Shown here piece by piece: positions 9,669-18,414 of a stretch of 51,687 nt of DNA. A program made the position numbers and the translations under genes. Numbering within the stretch: position 1 is the stretch's first letter; every line of letters begins with the position of its first letter. Below the pieces are notes generated by a model, which was not told the origin of the DNA, did no database searches, and saw only the letters and a list, made by a program, of their open reading frames with translations. Source of the DNA: Pirellulales bacterium (GTDB lineage: Bacteria > Planctomycetota > Planctomycetia > Pirellulales > Lacipirellulaceae); contig JAKVCC010000007.1 in assembly GCA_022448265.1 (NCBI GenBank), positions 158,791 through 210,477 on the forward strand, written 5' to 3'.

Positions 9669-10610
9669 ATGATGCGACCCACTTACCAATTCTTCCGGCT
9701 GCTGGGACTGGCCATTTGTGCAATAGCCGTCGTTCTTGCCACCTCACAGGCCACCCTGGCACAGCGATCCTCGCGCACGGCCGACATTGAAGATATAAAA
9801 CTTCAAACCAAGGATGGCGTTCGCCTAGGCGCGACATACTATCCAAGCAGCATGGGAAAAGAAGCCGTTCCGGTAGTGATGCTGCACGACCACAAGGAGA
9901 GCCGGGCGATATTCCACAACTTAGCCCGCATGCTGCAAGAACCTAACGAATCAGGACAAAACTCGCATGCGGTGGTCACGGTCGATTTACGCGGACACGG
10001 CGAGAGCACGAAGGCAGCATCGGGGCGCGAACTGGAATCCGCGCGCCTTAAGACCCGGGACTTTCGTGACATGGTTACGTACGATATGGAAGCGGTTCGC
10101 AAGTTTCTCGTCACCAAAAACGACGAGGCGGCGCTCAATCTCAATAAGCTGTGCCTGCTTGGCTCGGGGCTTGGAGCCAATGTTGCCATATATTGGACTG
10201 CCGTTGATTGGAGCGCGCCGAAGTTGCCGCGGATCAAACAAGGCCAAGACGTAAAAGGCCTCTTTTTGTCTTCGCCCAGCTGGAGCTCGCACGGCTTGCC
10301 CCTTAACCAACCGCTACGCCATCCCGGCGTCCAGAGTGAGGTCTCGGTATTCCTAGTCTATGGGGAAAAAATCTCCAAAGCAAAAAAGGACGCAAAAACG
10401 ATCCATAAAAATCTGGCAAGGCACCACCCGAAACCAAAACGAGGTGAAAAAATGCCCGAGCTGGTGGCTTGGCCATTAGAAACGGAGCTGCAAGCGACCA
10501 AACTTCTAGTCAATCCCCAGTTCAAAATACTTCCGCACCTGAACCGTTTCATCGGGGCCAGGTTGAGCGCGCAAGACTACGAGTGGTTGCGGCGGCGGGT
10601 CAGAAACTAA
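9669..10610 (+). CDS. Secreted alpha/beta-hydrolase-fold protein without the usual nucleophile
   Basis: A 313-residue protein with a signal peptide (LGLAICAIAVVLATSQATLAQ). The alpha/beta-hydrolase core is recognisable: VPVVMLHDHKES, VVTVDLRGHGES, then the nucleophile elbow CLLGSGLGANVAIYW. The GxSxG motif here reads G165-S-G167-L-G169, so the position of the catalytic Ser is Gly167. The protein may be non-hydrolytic or use another residue. From memory, planctomycete relatives often carry non-Ser residues here, which would make it a family trait rather than a mutation. The start ATGATG at 9669 follows GAGAGG. It stands alone, convergent with the LysM gene. Confidence 0.78.
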   Translation: MMRPTYQFFRLLGLAICAIAVVLATSQATLAQRSSRTADIEDIKLQTKDGVRLGATYYPSSMGKEAVPVVMLHDHKESRAIFHNLARMLQEPNESGQNSHAVVTVDLRGHGESTKAASGRELESARLKTRDFRDMVTYDMEAVRKFLVTKNDEAALNLNKLCLLGSGLGANVAIYWTAVDWSAPKLPRIKQGQDVKGLFLSSPSWSSHGLPLNQPLRHPGVQSEVSVFLVYGEKISKAKKDAKTIHKNLARHHPKPKRGEKMPELVAWPLETELQATKLLVNPQFKILPHLNRFIGARLSAQDYEWLRRRVRN

Positions 10611-10614
10611 TCGG

Positions 10615-11235
10615 CTAATCAAGCAACCGTCCGGGTGCCACTGGAACTCGGAGTTCGGCACCAATCGGCAATTGATGCGGATTGGAAAGTCGTTTTCGAT
10701 TCATATCAAAGATCTCCAGCGCATGACTCGAATCTCCCATGTAGCGACTGGCCAGCATCTCGAGCGTATCGCCGTCGGTCACGACATGTAAGACTTCCCG
10801 CGGCCAACGGGCATCGCCTTCCTCCTGGCGATCAATCGTCTCATAGGCGGGCCGGACTCTGGGCTCCGAGAGTTGCCGAGACGTAGTAGGGAGGAGTCGT
10901 TGCTGCGGTGTTACCGGATGACCGGAGTCGGCGGCTCCCCTCGCGAAAGCTGGATGATCGTCCAGGTCGAAGCCGGCAGCCGAAGGGAGTGGCGGCGCAT
11001 GCCGCGTGCGGTCGACCGTACTGGTCATCTTAGCAACGACCTGCCTGCCATGTGATTCTGGACGCCGTGCGCCACCGCCATGCGGCTGCAGCGCTGGCTC
11101 ATTCGCGCGGGTGAGTGCCGGTGCGCTGGTCCGCCGTGCCAGCCGCGAAGTAACCGACTTCCGAAACGGCAGCGACAAACCAATCCCCGTGACGAGCACG
11201 AATCCGACAATCAGTAGCTTTATTGATCGACTCAT
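10615..11235 (-). CDS. LysM-domain protein with N-terminal membrane anchor
   Basis: A 206-residue protein. The N-terminal helix LLIVGFVLVTGIGLSL anchors or exports it. A long disordered Arg/Pro/Ala-rich region follows (about residues 30-145), then one LysM repeat at the C-terminus (VVTDGDTLEMLASRYMGDS ... IFDMNRKRLSNPHQLPIG ... LRVPV). LysM binds N-acetylglucosamine polymers such as peptidoglycan. The single domain and disordered linker suggest a cell-envelope tether. The ATG at 11235 (MSRSIKLL) directly precedes the hydrophobic helix; an upstream start adds six residues. It ends four bases from the convergent hydrolase-like gene. Confidence 0.82.
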   Translation of the reverse strand: MSRSIKLLIVGFVLVTGIGLSLPFRKSVTSRLARRTSAPALTRANEPALQPHGGGARRPESHGRQVVAKMTSTVDRTRHAPPLPSAAGFDLDDHPAFARGAADSGHPVTPQQRLLPTTSRQLSEPRVRPAYETIDRQEEGDARWPREVLHVVTDGDTLEMLASRYMGDSSHALEIFDMNRKRLSNPHQLPIGAELRVPVAPGRLLD

Positions 11236-11401
11236 AGTCTGCCCCAGGCACACCCGCAGGATAAAACGCGCGGATATCTCGCGCTATGGTGTTTTTCGGG
11301 TATCGCAGGCACCCAGGTTGAGGCGAGTCGAAAAAGGGGCCTTTTGCCGGGTCTTCCGCCGGGAATCAAACCGGTGTGGCAAACCATAACAAACGTAGCG
11401 A

Positions 11402-14400
11402 TTAAGCAGCGCTGCGCCTGGGCTTGGTTGCCGACGCTTCGGCCCGCTGACTCATCCACAAAAGTGCAGGTGAAGCAATAAAGATAGAACTGTAGGTACC
11501 CACAATAACACCGATCACCAACGCATAGGCAAATCCGTGGATGCCGTCCCCGCCTAAAACGTAGAGCAAAATCACAGACAGCAGGGTCGTCATCGAAGTC
11601 AGCAGAGTGCGTGACAGCGTTTGATTGATACTGGTGTCTATCGTTTCTTCCGTGAGTTTGGGGCTCTTGCCTTTCACCTCACGAATACGATCAAACACGA
11701 CGATCGTATCGTTGAGGGAGTAACCGATAATCGTCAAAAACGCGGCCACAATAGGCAGGCTAATCTGGAATTTCTCGATCATCAGCGCATTTGCCAAACC
11801 CGGAACGTTATTCACCACAAGAGCACTTAGGGCAATCATACCGAGCGTCACGAGTACGTCGTGGACCAATGCCACCACGGCGGCCAGGCCATACTCAACG
11901 CGTCGAAACCGGATCCAAATGTAGGCGACGATGCCCAACAAACTGATAATAATCGCGGCAATCGCCTTGGTCTTCATATCGCTGGCCACACGCCCGCCAA
12001 TTTTGTTGGCCAATGGAAACACTGGCTGACTGGCAGCCGCCGATGTCAGTTCGGCGAATACGCCTCGTGCTTCATTGTCGGGCAGCGCTACCGCCACGTC
12101 CCACACAGAAAATCTGCGGGCACTATTGATCACGTATTCCGGATGGGAAACCTCCAGTGCCAAATCAATATGACCGGTAGCCTGCAAGGCTTCCTGTACC
12201 TGCTGTTGAACCGTTTCATGACTAATGATGACGTCTGCACCATCGTTTCCCTGCTGAAAGCGAACCCGCGCCTTGGTCCCGCCGGCAAACATGCCCTCCT
12301 GTGTAGACAGAGCCGTAATGTCGTTTATCTGGATCTGATAGGTTTGCAAACTTGTGCCAAATGCGTTCTGGATAACCTGTTGCAGCTTGGAAACATCCTG
12401 CTCCACACAGCTAACCCGATAACGAGTCCCGGTTTCTCCAACCTCAACCAGAGAAAGATTTTTCTCCTGAAGTTCTGGCTGCTGCTCAAGAATTCCTTTT
12501 ACTCCCGAGAACTCCATGCTGTGTTCATCTTTAAGAACCATGGTCACCGAGCTGCCACCCGTGAAGTCGATATTCAGTAGGTCGGAGCCGCGATTGAATA
12601 CGGCCACTAATCCAATGGCAATCACCACAAATGAGACAACAAAGGCCACGGCTCGCTTGCCCAAGAAATGAATGCTGGTCTTCCCAACCAGTTGCGCCAT
12701 GTCTAATTCCTGCCGACTGCGCACTTTCTCGGCCACGTCAAAAACGATTCGCGAAAGAAAAATGGCCGAGTACATACTCATGACGATGCCGATGATCAAC
12801 GTCACACCAAATCCTTTGACGTTGTCGGGCGCAATCTTATAAATGACGATCGCCGTAATCAGCGTCGTTACGTTAGCATCGACAATGGTTTGCGTCGCAC
12901 GGGAAAAACCATTTCGTATGGCCATCCTCAGAGCAGCACCTCGCTTCCGTTCTTCACGGATGCGCTCGAAAATAAGTACGTTAGCATCGACCGACATACC
13001 AATCGTCAACACCAATCCGGCCAGACCCGGCAACGTAAAGGCCGCCTTGACAAGCACCATCAAACCCAAGATCAACAGGAGATTTGCCCCAAGGGCCAAG
13101 CAAGCAACCAGTCCTGCAAAGCGGTAATAGATAAGCATAAACACCATCACAGCAGCCAGGGAGTAAAGAATGGCCTGCTTTCCCTTTTCGACAGTCGCGG
13201 CACCGAGCGTGGGGCTAATGGTTTCACGACTGATAGGCTCCTTGCTGAGTTGCGCAGGGAGCGACCCAGCCTGAAGGATATCCACAATGAAATTGACGAC
13301 TTCCTGGCCCATACTACCGCTGATTTCTCCCTGTGCGGTAATCTTTTCGTTGATCGCAGGGGCCGACAACAACTTGTTATCCAGAATGATGCCCAGGTGA
13401 TACCTCTGACCGCTGGGATTGGGAGCGTGAGCGCCGGTCAACTGCCCAAACAAGAAAGCACCGCGCGCATCAAACGTGAAAGACACACTCGGTCTCCCAG
13501 TTTGATCGACACTTGCTTTAGCGCTGTCCAAATAATCACCGACAACATCTTGGCCGTCGTTGTACAAGATCAGCGCTTGGGGCAACTGGCCTGCCAATCG
13601 CTTGACCATATAATCCAGTTCCTCTTCGAAAGGACCGAATTCTTCGATCCGATACGGAACCCACTGGGCAACCTTCTCCTCGTTGATTAATACCGTGTTT
13701 TTCCCAGGAGGCAGTTCCAGAGCGAGGTCAATAATCTCGCGGTGAGCAGAAAACATCGGCGACGCCGTAATACGAAACTCCAAGTTGCCAGCCGAGTAGA
13801 TACTGCGTTCAATGTAAGCCAGTTCCTGCTTGTCGACACGCGGAATAATAATCTCGATCTGGCGCGCACCATATTTCCGGATCGTCACTTCCTTGGTACC
13901 ACTCGGATCAACTCGGTTGGCAAGAGCTGCGATAGTCCGATCGATCAAATCGATGGTCTCTGCATCCGACATGTCTTGGGTGTTGACGACCGACTGATCC
14001 AGCTCAAAAATCAGCGTACTTCCGCCGCTGAGATCGGGACCAAATTTGAGTTCCCCGTAGTAAAGAATGACCGCTGCCGCCGCCAATGTGCCGGCTGCCA
14101 GGGAAAACTTCCATCCGTGATCCGGCATCCGTAGCGAATTCGATAAATATTTTCCCAGAAAAATGGGCACCACAAATAGTCCAACCACCAAGGCCAGCAG
14201 GGCCAATTCCTGCCAGCCGGTGGAAGCAGGTGCTTCCTGCGCATCTCCCGCGCCGGCGCCCTCTGCGATAGCCGTGGGATCATTAGCGACATCGACTGGA
14301 GGAATGCCAGTGGTATCCGGGGCAACGGCATCTAGGCTCAAGGACGCAGGCGCCTCTGAAATGCCGTCGGGCGCAGTTTCCGTCGCCGCGTCTGCACCAT

Positions 14401-14599
14401 CACCATCGCCGGCCGTCTGCACGACGGCCTGTTCGCCATTTTCGTCAGCCGGCTGGCCATACACGGACCCCGCGCTGAAAAAACTGTTACCGATAAAACT
14501 GCCGCCGATCCAACAACCGCCGATAAGCGAAGCAATCACAATCCGCTGGATTGAGCGTCTGAAACTAGACCACCCAATACGTCCCACCGAGTTCATCAT
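11402..14599 (-). CDS. secDF: SecD-SecF fusion, protein translocase subunit
   Basis: About 1065 residues containing both SecD and SecF, the proton-driven pair that assists SecYEG after SecA. The order is an N-terminal signal-like helix, a Pro/Ala/Glu-rich linker (about 45-125), a membrane helix, and the SecD opening FGPDLSGGSTLIFEL. The first periplasmic domain, the SecD membrane block (IGMSVDANVLIFERIREE), the SecF opening LLNIDFTGGSSVTMV and the SecF block (IGYSLNDTIVVFDRIREV) follow. The conserved DxxGG and helix-4 motifs of both halves are present. The long linker before the SecD core is unusual for the family. I chose the ATG at 14599; a TTG three codons upstream and the next ATG are alternatives. 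It lies in the tgt-yajC-secDF block. Confidence 0.95.
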   Translation of the reverse strand: MMNSVGRIGWSSFRRSIQRIVIASLIGGCWIGGSFIGNSFFSAGSVYGQPADENGEQAVVQTAGDGDGADAATETAPDGISEAPASLSLDAVAPDTTGIPPVDVANDPTAIAEGAGAGDAQEAPASTGWQELALLALVVGLFVVPIFLGKYLSNSLRMPDHGWKFSLAAGTLAAAAVILYYGELKFGPDLSGGSTLIFELDQSVVNTQDMSDAETIDLIDRTIAALANRVDPSGTKEVTIRKYGARQIEIIIPRVDKQELAYIERSIYSAGNLEFRITASPMFSAHREIIDLALELPPGKNTVLINEEKVAQWVPYRIEEFGPFEEELDYMVKRLAGQLPQALILYNDGQDVVGDYLDSAKASVDQTGRPSVSFTFDARGAFLFGQLTGAHAPNPSGQRYHLGIILDNKLLSAPAINEKITAQGEISGSMGQEVVNFIVDILQAGSLPAQLSKEPISRETISPTLGAATVEKGKQAILYSLAAVMVFMLIYYRFAGLVACLALGANLLLILGLMVLVKAAFTLPGLAGLVLTIGMSVDANVLIFERIREERKRGAALRMAIRNGFSRATQTIVDANVTTLITAIVIYKIAPDNVKGFGVTLIIGIVMSMYSAIFLSRIVFDVAEKVRSRQELDMAQLVGKTSIHFLGKRAVAFVVSFVVIAIGLVAVFNRGSDLLNIDFTGGSSVTMVLKDEHSMEFSGVKGILEQQPELQEKNLSLVEVGETGTRYRVSCVEQDVSKLQQVIQNAFGTSLQTYQIQINDITALSTQEGMFAGGTKARVRFQQGNDGADVIISHETVQQQVQEALQATGHIDLALEVSHPEYVINSARRFSVWDVAVALPDNEARGVFAELTSAAASQPVFPLANKIGGRVASDMKTKAIAAIIISLLGIVAYIWIRFRRVEYGLAAVVALVHDVLVTLGMIALSALVVNNVPGLANALMIEKFQISLPIVAAFLTIIGYSLNDTIVVFDRIREVKGKSPKLTEETIDTSINQTLSRTLLTSMTTLLSVILLYVLGGDGIHGFAYALVIGVIVGTYSSIFIASPALLWMSQRAEASATKPRRSAA

Positions 14600-14670
14600 C
14601 TTGAACAACCTGTCTGCTTGTGAATCTCGATTAACTTGTAGCCACCTGTTATCACGCCGCGCGAAAGAGG

Positions 14671-15018
14671 CTACTTTTCGTTCTTTTCGTCGTCGACCAC
14701 CACCCGCGCAATGGCCGATGTGCCCACGCGGATCTTGGCGCCGGTTGATTCGTCGACACGAACCGTTATTTCATCACGCTCGCGCTGCACATTGGTCACC
14801 ACACCAAGAATTCCCCCGATAGTGACGACGCGATCTTTTTCTTTAAGATTGTCCACCATGGCGCGAAACGATTTGTCTTTGTTTCGCTGTGGTTTGAGGA
14901 TCATGAAATAGAACAGCACCATGATCATCGTTAAAGGAAATAAAAAGCTACTAAATCCTGGCGATGCCGGCGCCGGGTCCTGGCCAAGTAGTAGCAGCTT
15001 GGGATCGATCTCGAACAC
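14671..15018 (-). CDS. yajC: Preprotein translocase subunit YajC
   Basis: YajC associates with SecDF and YidC in the inner membrane. The 115-residue product has one membrane helix (FLFPLTMIMVLFYFMIL), then the family motif KPQRNKDKSFRAMVDNLKEKDRVVTIGGI and a small beta-rich cytoplasmic domain. The start is probably the GTG at 15018, because AGGGGGAAG sits just upstream at proper spacing and the resulting length is normal. An ATG 75 bases further up would add residues unlike the family. It lies 71 bases upstream of secDF on the same strand, so one operon is likely. Confidence 0.93.
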   Translation of the reverse strand: MFEIDPKLLLLGQDPAPASPGFSSFLFPLTMIMVLFYFMILKPQRNKDKSFRAMVDNLKEKDRVVTIGGILGVVTNVQRERDEITVRVDESTGAKIRVGTSAIARVVVDDEKNEK

Positions 15019-15430
15019 GATTCTTCCCCCTGAAAGGCCTTGCCTATGGATTTCGGAAAATGGGTAAAACCTCGCCGGCCAGCTACCACTCACCTCTATT
15101 CGTCTGCCTCCGCTGTGGGAGCAGAACCTGGGGGCCCGGCGGCGGGCGGAATTCCCCGAGTAAGCGAGAAAACATCATAAATCGAAGCCCCATAAGGGAC
15201 AAGGGCGGCCCGGCGAGGCCCAACATGACCGAGTGACCCATTTTCGAATTCTGAGCGGCTGCGGGATTATCGGCCGCTGCCAGCCAGCCGTCGTGTGCTT
15301 CAATATGGCTATGCGTAACGAGGTGGCTATGCAGATCCGAGTCGCACGGCGGGTAAACCTCGCACAGCAGGGGTCGGGTAGTCGCTCTGGCTCCGTGTGG
15401 CGGGTCGGAGGTCAGAGCTACGCGCCAGGG
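15019..15430. other. Intergenic region between tgt and yajC
   Basis: About 410 bases without a supported gene. Short open frames here have no ribosome site or family resemblance. No T-run terminator was seen after tgt, so tgt, yajC and secDF could be read as one transcript, but the gap allows a separate yajC promoter. Confidence 0.4.
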
Positions 15431-16576
15431 CTACTCGGACCAACGGCGAAGCTTTTCCTCGCGAAAGGCGGTGAAACTGTCTTGCTGAATCGCCGTACGT
15501 GCCTCGGCCATCAAACGCTGGTAGTAGGTTAAATTGTGGAGCGACGCCAAAATGGAACCCAACATCTCTTTGGCCTGAAACAGGTGTCGCAGATAACCAA
15601 GGCTATGCCGGCAAGCCAGGCAAGGACAGTCGACATCAAGAGGTCGCGTGTCTCGGGCATACTTCGCATTTCTCAGGCGAAGGGGTCCTTCGTCAGTAAA
15701 GACCAGGGCGTTGCGGCCGCTACGGGTAGGCATCACACAATCGAACATATCGACCCCACGGGCAATGGCCTCCAAGAGGTCTGGCGGACGCCCCACACCC
15801 ATCAAGTACCGGGGCCGGTCCGCCGGTAGCTCGGGGACCGTCACGTCGAGGGTGCGGGCCATTTCCGCCGGCTCTTCTCCGACACTTAGGCCGCCCACCG
15901 CGTAACCGAGAAAGTCCATTTTTACCAGCTCCTGGGCGCACTGGCGGCGAAGTGACACATCAAGTCCACCCTGGACAATGGCCAGCAGCATTTGGTCGTC
16001 GCGACGTGCCGCCGCGCGGCAGCGCTGGGCCCAACGTACACTCCGCCAGGTCGCATCCGCCACGGCCTCTCTGGAATTTGGGAGTGACACGACGTGGTCG
16101 AAGGCCATGACCAGGTCGCTTCCCAGATCCTCCTGTATGGCTATCGATCGCTCGGGCGTCAGTTCCAGCGCGGCCCCATCAACATGGGAACGAAACACGA
16201 CCCCCTGTTCGGTGATCTGCGTACGACCGGCGAGGCTAAATACCTGGAAACCACCACTGTCAGTCAGGATGGGCCCCGACCAGCCCATGAACGCATGCAG
16301 CCCACCCAGAGCCGCGACCGTTTCGGATCCCGGTCGCAGGGCCAGATGATACGTATTGGCGACCAGCACCTGCGCGCCGGTCTGCTCTACCCGCGTCGCG
16401 TCCAGCCCCTTGACCGTGCCTTGCGTTCCCACCGGCATAAAAGCCGGTAGCTCAATAGCCCCCCGCGGTGTATGCAATGTCGCGCGCCGCGCCGCGGAGT
16501 GGGCATCGGTATGGAGGAGTTCGAATCGAAAAAAGTCTTTGGCTCTGCCGGAAGATTGCGAATTGCCGCTGGTCAA
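15431..16576 (-). CDS. tgt: tRNA-guanine transglycosylase
   Basis: Tgt exchanges guanine-34 for preQ1 in GUN-anticodon tRNAs, a step of queuosine formation. The 381-residue product has the N-terminal [23 protein letters not shown], the base-binding and acid/base segment [23 protein letters not shown], the nucleophile segment [17 protein letters not shown] and the zinc site [10 protein letters not shown] with a later His (YLRHLF). All catalytic and zinc residues are present. The ATG at 16576 gives a slightly longer N-terminus than E. coli Tgt; the core begins at about residue 17. It is upstream of yajC-secDF, the order found in many bacteria. Confidence 0.96.
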   Translation of the reverse strand: MTSGNSQSSGRAKDFFRFELLHTDAHSAARRATLHTPRGAIELPAFMPVGTQGTVKGLDATRVEQTGAQVLVANTYHLALRPGSETVAALGGLHAFMGWSGPILTDSGGFQVFSLAGRTQITEQGVVFRSHVDGAALELTPERSIAIQEDLGSDLVMAFDHVVSLPNSREAVADATWRSVRWAQRCRAAARRDDQMLLAIVQGGLDVSLRRQCAQELVKMDFLGYAVGGLSVGEEPAEMARTLDVTVPELPADRPRYLMGVGRPPDLLEAIARGVDMFDCVMPTRSGRNALVFTDEGPLRLRNAKYARDTRPLDVDCPCLACRHSLGYLRHLFQAKEMLGSILASLHNLTYYQRLMAEARTAIQQDSFTAFREEKLRRWSE

Positions 16577-16699
16577 CTCTCGATCTCCCTTCGGCCTTCT
16601 GGAGTCCCGAGGCGCAAGCCAAGCCGGTCGGGCCTAGCAGATCGGACCAAAAAATCCGTGAAGAGGATTTAATGCCACCATCCGAACTCCGAACTCCAT

Positions 16700-18025
16700 T
16701 CAGTCTCCACGCAGCTTCATACCGGCTTCGGTGAGTTTTTCGCGAACTTCGTTGAGGCTTGTCACGCCAAAATTTTTGCACTCCAACAGATCGTCGCCCG
16801 TGCACCTCAACAGTTCGCCAATGGTCGAAAGCCCCAAACGCACCATGCACTTGCGAGCACGCACTGAGAGACCCAAGTCGGCAATCGGCCGATCGAGCAG
16901 GGCCCGTTCATCGTCACTGAGGGAGGTCTGGTCGTAGACGGGCTCTTCTTCGCGCCATTTGTTGGCAAACTGCCCCAATTCCAGGCCCTTGGAAAGCAGC
17001 ATTTCGCGGATCTCGACGAGTGATGTTTCGCCAAAATTTTTACTTGAGAGCAGATCCTGTTCTGAAGTTTCCGTAAGGTCTCCGAGTGTCATCACCCCCA
17101 TCTTTTGCAGGCAATTGCGGCTACGAACCGAGAGTTCGAAGTCTGTCACAGGCACACTCAGAATCTGCGCCATGCGTTCCTGGCGACGCCTTGCGTCTTC
17201 GTCGTAGTACATATCCCGCGACGCGTCCGCATCCTTAAAAAACAATCTCGCCCGGGGATGATCGGGGTACACGTCCAGGACCCGCAGGTAACACTGCTTC
17301 GACCGTTCAAAATGCTCCATGTCTTCATAAAGAAGGCCTAGATTGATCAGTGTACTTACGTGGGCAGGGAACTGGGCAGCCGCTCGTTCGTAAAGCTGGC
17401 GAGCATACTCATCATTGCCGTGCCGATCATTCTCTAGCGCCAATCCAAAGAGCGCACCCGCATGCGTGTCGTCGGCTTCAGCAGCCCGTTCCAAGAGGGC
17501 TACGACTTCGGCCGAGTTGCCCCCCATGGCAGAAATAGTCGCCGAGCGCTGGTAGAGATACTCGCTCGTTTGCTCCACCGCACCGGAAAGACTGTCCAGC
17601 AAGCTCAAGGCTCCCTGCCGATCACCCGTATAGCGGCGGGCTTCCGCTTGCGCCAGGGCAACGTCATCCCGATTGTAACCCGCTCTTTCAGCCGATTCGT
17701 ATGCGGTTAACGCTTCGCTGTACTTATCGAGTGCCAGATTAGCTTTACCCAAATAAAAGTGCGTGAGCGCTCCGCCGTCGGCATTGGCCAAAATTTGCAC
17801 GGCGTCCGTGTAGTGCCCCAGCAAATAAAGGCAAACACCTAACCGAGCCGACGCAGCAGGCGTCCGCTCGGCCTGATCTTGCATTTCCGAAACGGCGTCG
17901 CGAAGCGAGCGAAAATTATTGTAGTCCGCCGAAATGGCGCTCACGATTTGGTGAATCTCGTTTGGCCCAAACGTACTATTGGAAAGAACAATTTGCCTAA
18001 GATCGACATCAACGACTTGCGACAT
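16700..18025 (-). CDS. TPR protein with two RNA polymerase alpha-CTD-like domains
   Basis: A 441-residue soluble protein. Residues 1-265 are helical with tetratricopeptide-like repeats (SARLGVCLYLLGHYTDAVQIL, LTHFYLGKANLALDKYSEAL, LINLGLLYEDMEHFERSKQCY). Two alpha-CTD-like domains follow, at about 293-352 and 378-440, each with the helix-hairpin-helix pattern LSVR...C....G..T.G.L......DLL..KNFG..SL.E.R. Judged against E. coli alpha-CTD, the DNA-contacting Arg265 is kept in both copies (R301, R389). Asn268 is kept in the first (N304) and is Lys in the second, and Lys298 is Thr in both. No RNA polymerase assembly domain is present, so this is not rpoA. AGGAG ten bases upstream supports the ATG at 18025. 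A DNA- or polymerase-linked adaptor is inferred; function unknown. Confidence 0.85.
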   Translation of the reverse strand: MSQVVDVDLRQIVLSNSTFGPNEIHQIVSAISADYNNFRSLRDAVSEMQDQAERTPAASARLGVCLYLLGHYTDAVQILANADGGALTHFYLGKANLALDKYSEALTAYESAERAGYNRDDVALAQAEARRYTGDRQGALSLLDSLSGAVEQTSEYLYQRSATISAMGGNSAEVVALLERAAEADDTHAGALFGLALENDRHGNDEYARQLYERAAAQFPAHVSTLINLGLLYEDMEHFERSKQCYLRVLDVYPDHPRARLFFKDADASRDMYYDEDARRRQERMAQILSVPVTDFELSVRSRNCLQKMGVMTLGDLTETSEQDLLSSKNFGETSLVEIREMLLSKGLELGQFANKWREEEPVYDQTSLSDDERALLDRPIADLGLSVRARKCMVRLGLSTIGELLRCTGDDLLECKNFGVTSLNEVREKLTEAGMKLRGD

Positions 18026-18183
18026 AGGAAAGCAACTCCTGCGAAAACTTGATAGACCTTAATGAAAATAAATATCCCACGCACCAACGGGATCGAATCG
18101 GCGAAAGTGGCGGCATACCTAGCTCGTCTAGGGACACGCCAACAAACCGCGTACACCAAGCTGGACAGGCCAGCGACACTAAA

Positions 18184-18256
18184 GCCAGCGGTGGGACTCG
18201 AACCCACAACATCCGCATTACGAATGCGGTGCTCTGCCAATTGAAGCTACGCTGGC
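18184..18256 (-). tRNA. tRNA-Thr (CGT anticodon)
   Basis: On the minus strand 73 bases fold as a complete cloverleaf. The acceptor arms are GCCAGCG and CGCTGGC, the anticodon stem-loop is CCGCA-TTCGTAA-TGCGG with anticodon CGT, and the T-arm is TGTGGG-TTCGAGTC-CCAC. It reads ACG threonine codons. CCA is not encoded. It lies about 160 bases upstream of the TPR/alpha-CTD gene on the same strand. Confidence 0.95.
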
Positions 18257-18414
18257 AACGCTGTTTTTTTGAGAGCCCATCGCAACTATAACACTTGGAG
18301 CGACGCCTGAATAGCTCGCGGAAACTGGCCCGCCCGTGCGGCCGATTCTCATGGGTGACCCCGCTCACGCGGCCCAAGGGGCCCCACAGCCTGCCGTGCT
18401 CCACCCCGCCAGCT

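Noticed and set aside
12890-13690. 266-codon plus-strand open frame inside secDF
   Set aside because: Antisense to conserved SecD membrane segments; Gln/His-rich composition typical of a shadow frame.
18062-18244. Short plus-strand open frame across the tRNA gene
   Set aside because: It contains the VGLEPTTSALRMR phrase that comes from translating a reversed tRNA T-arm and anticodon arm.
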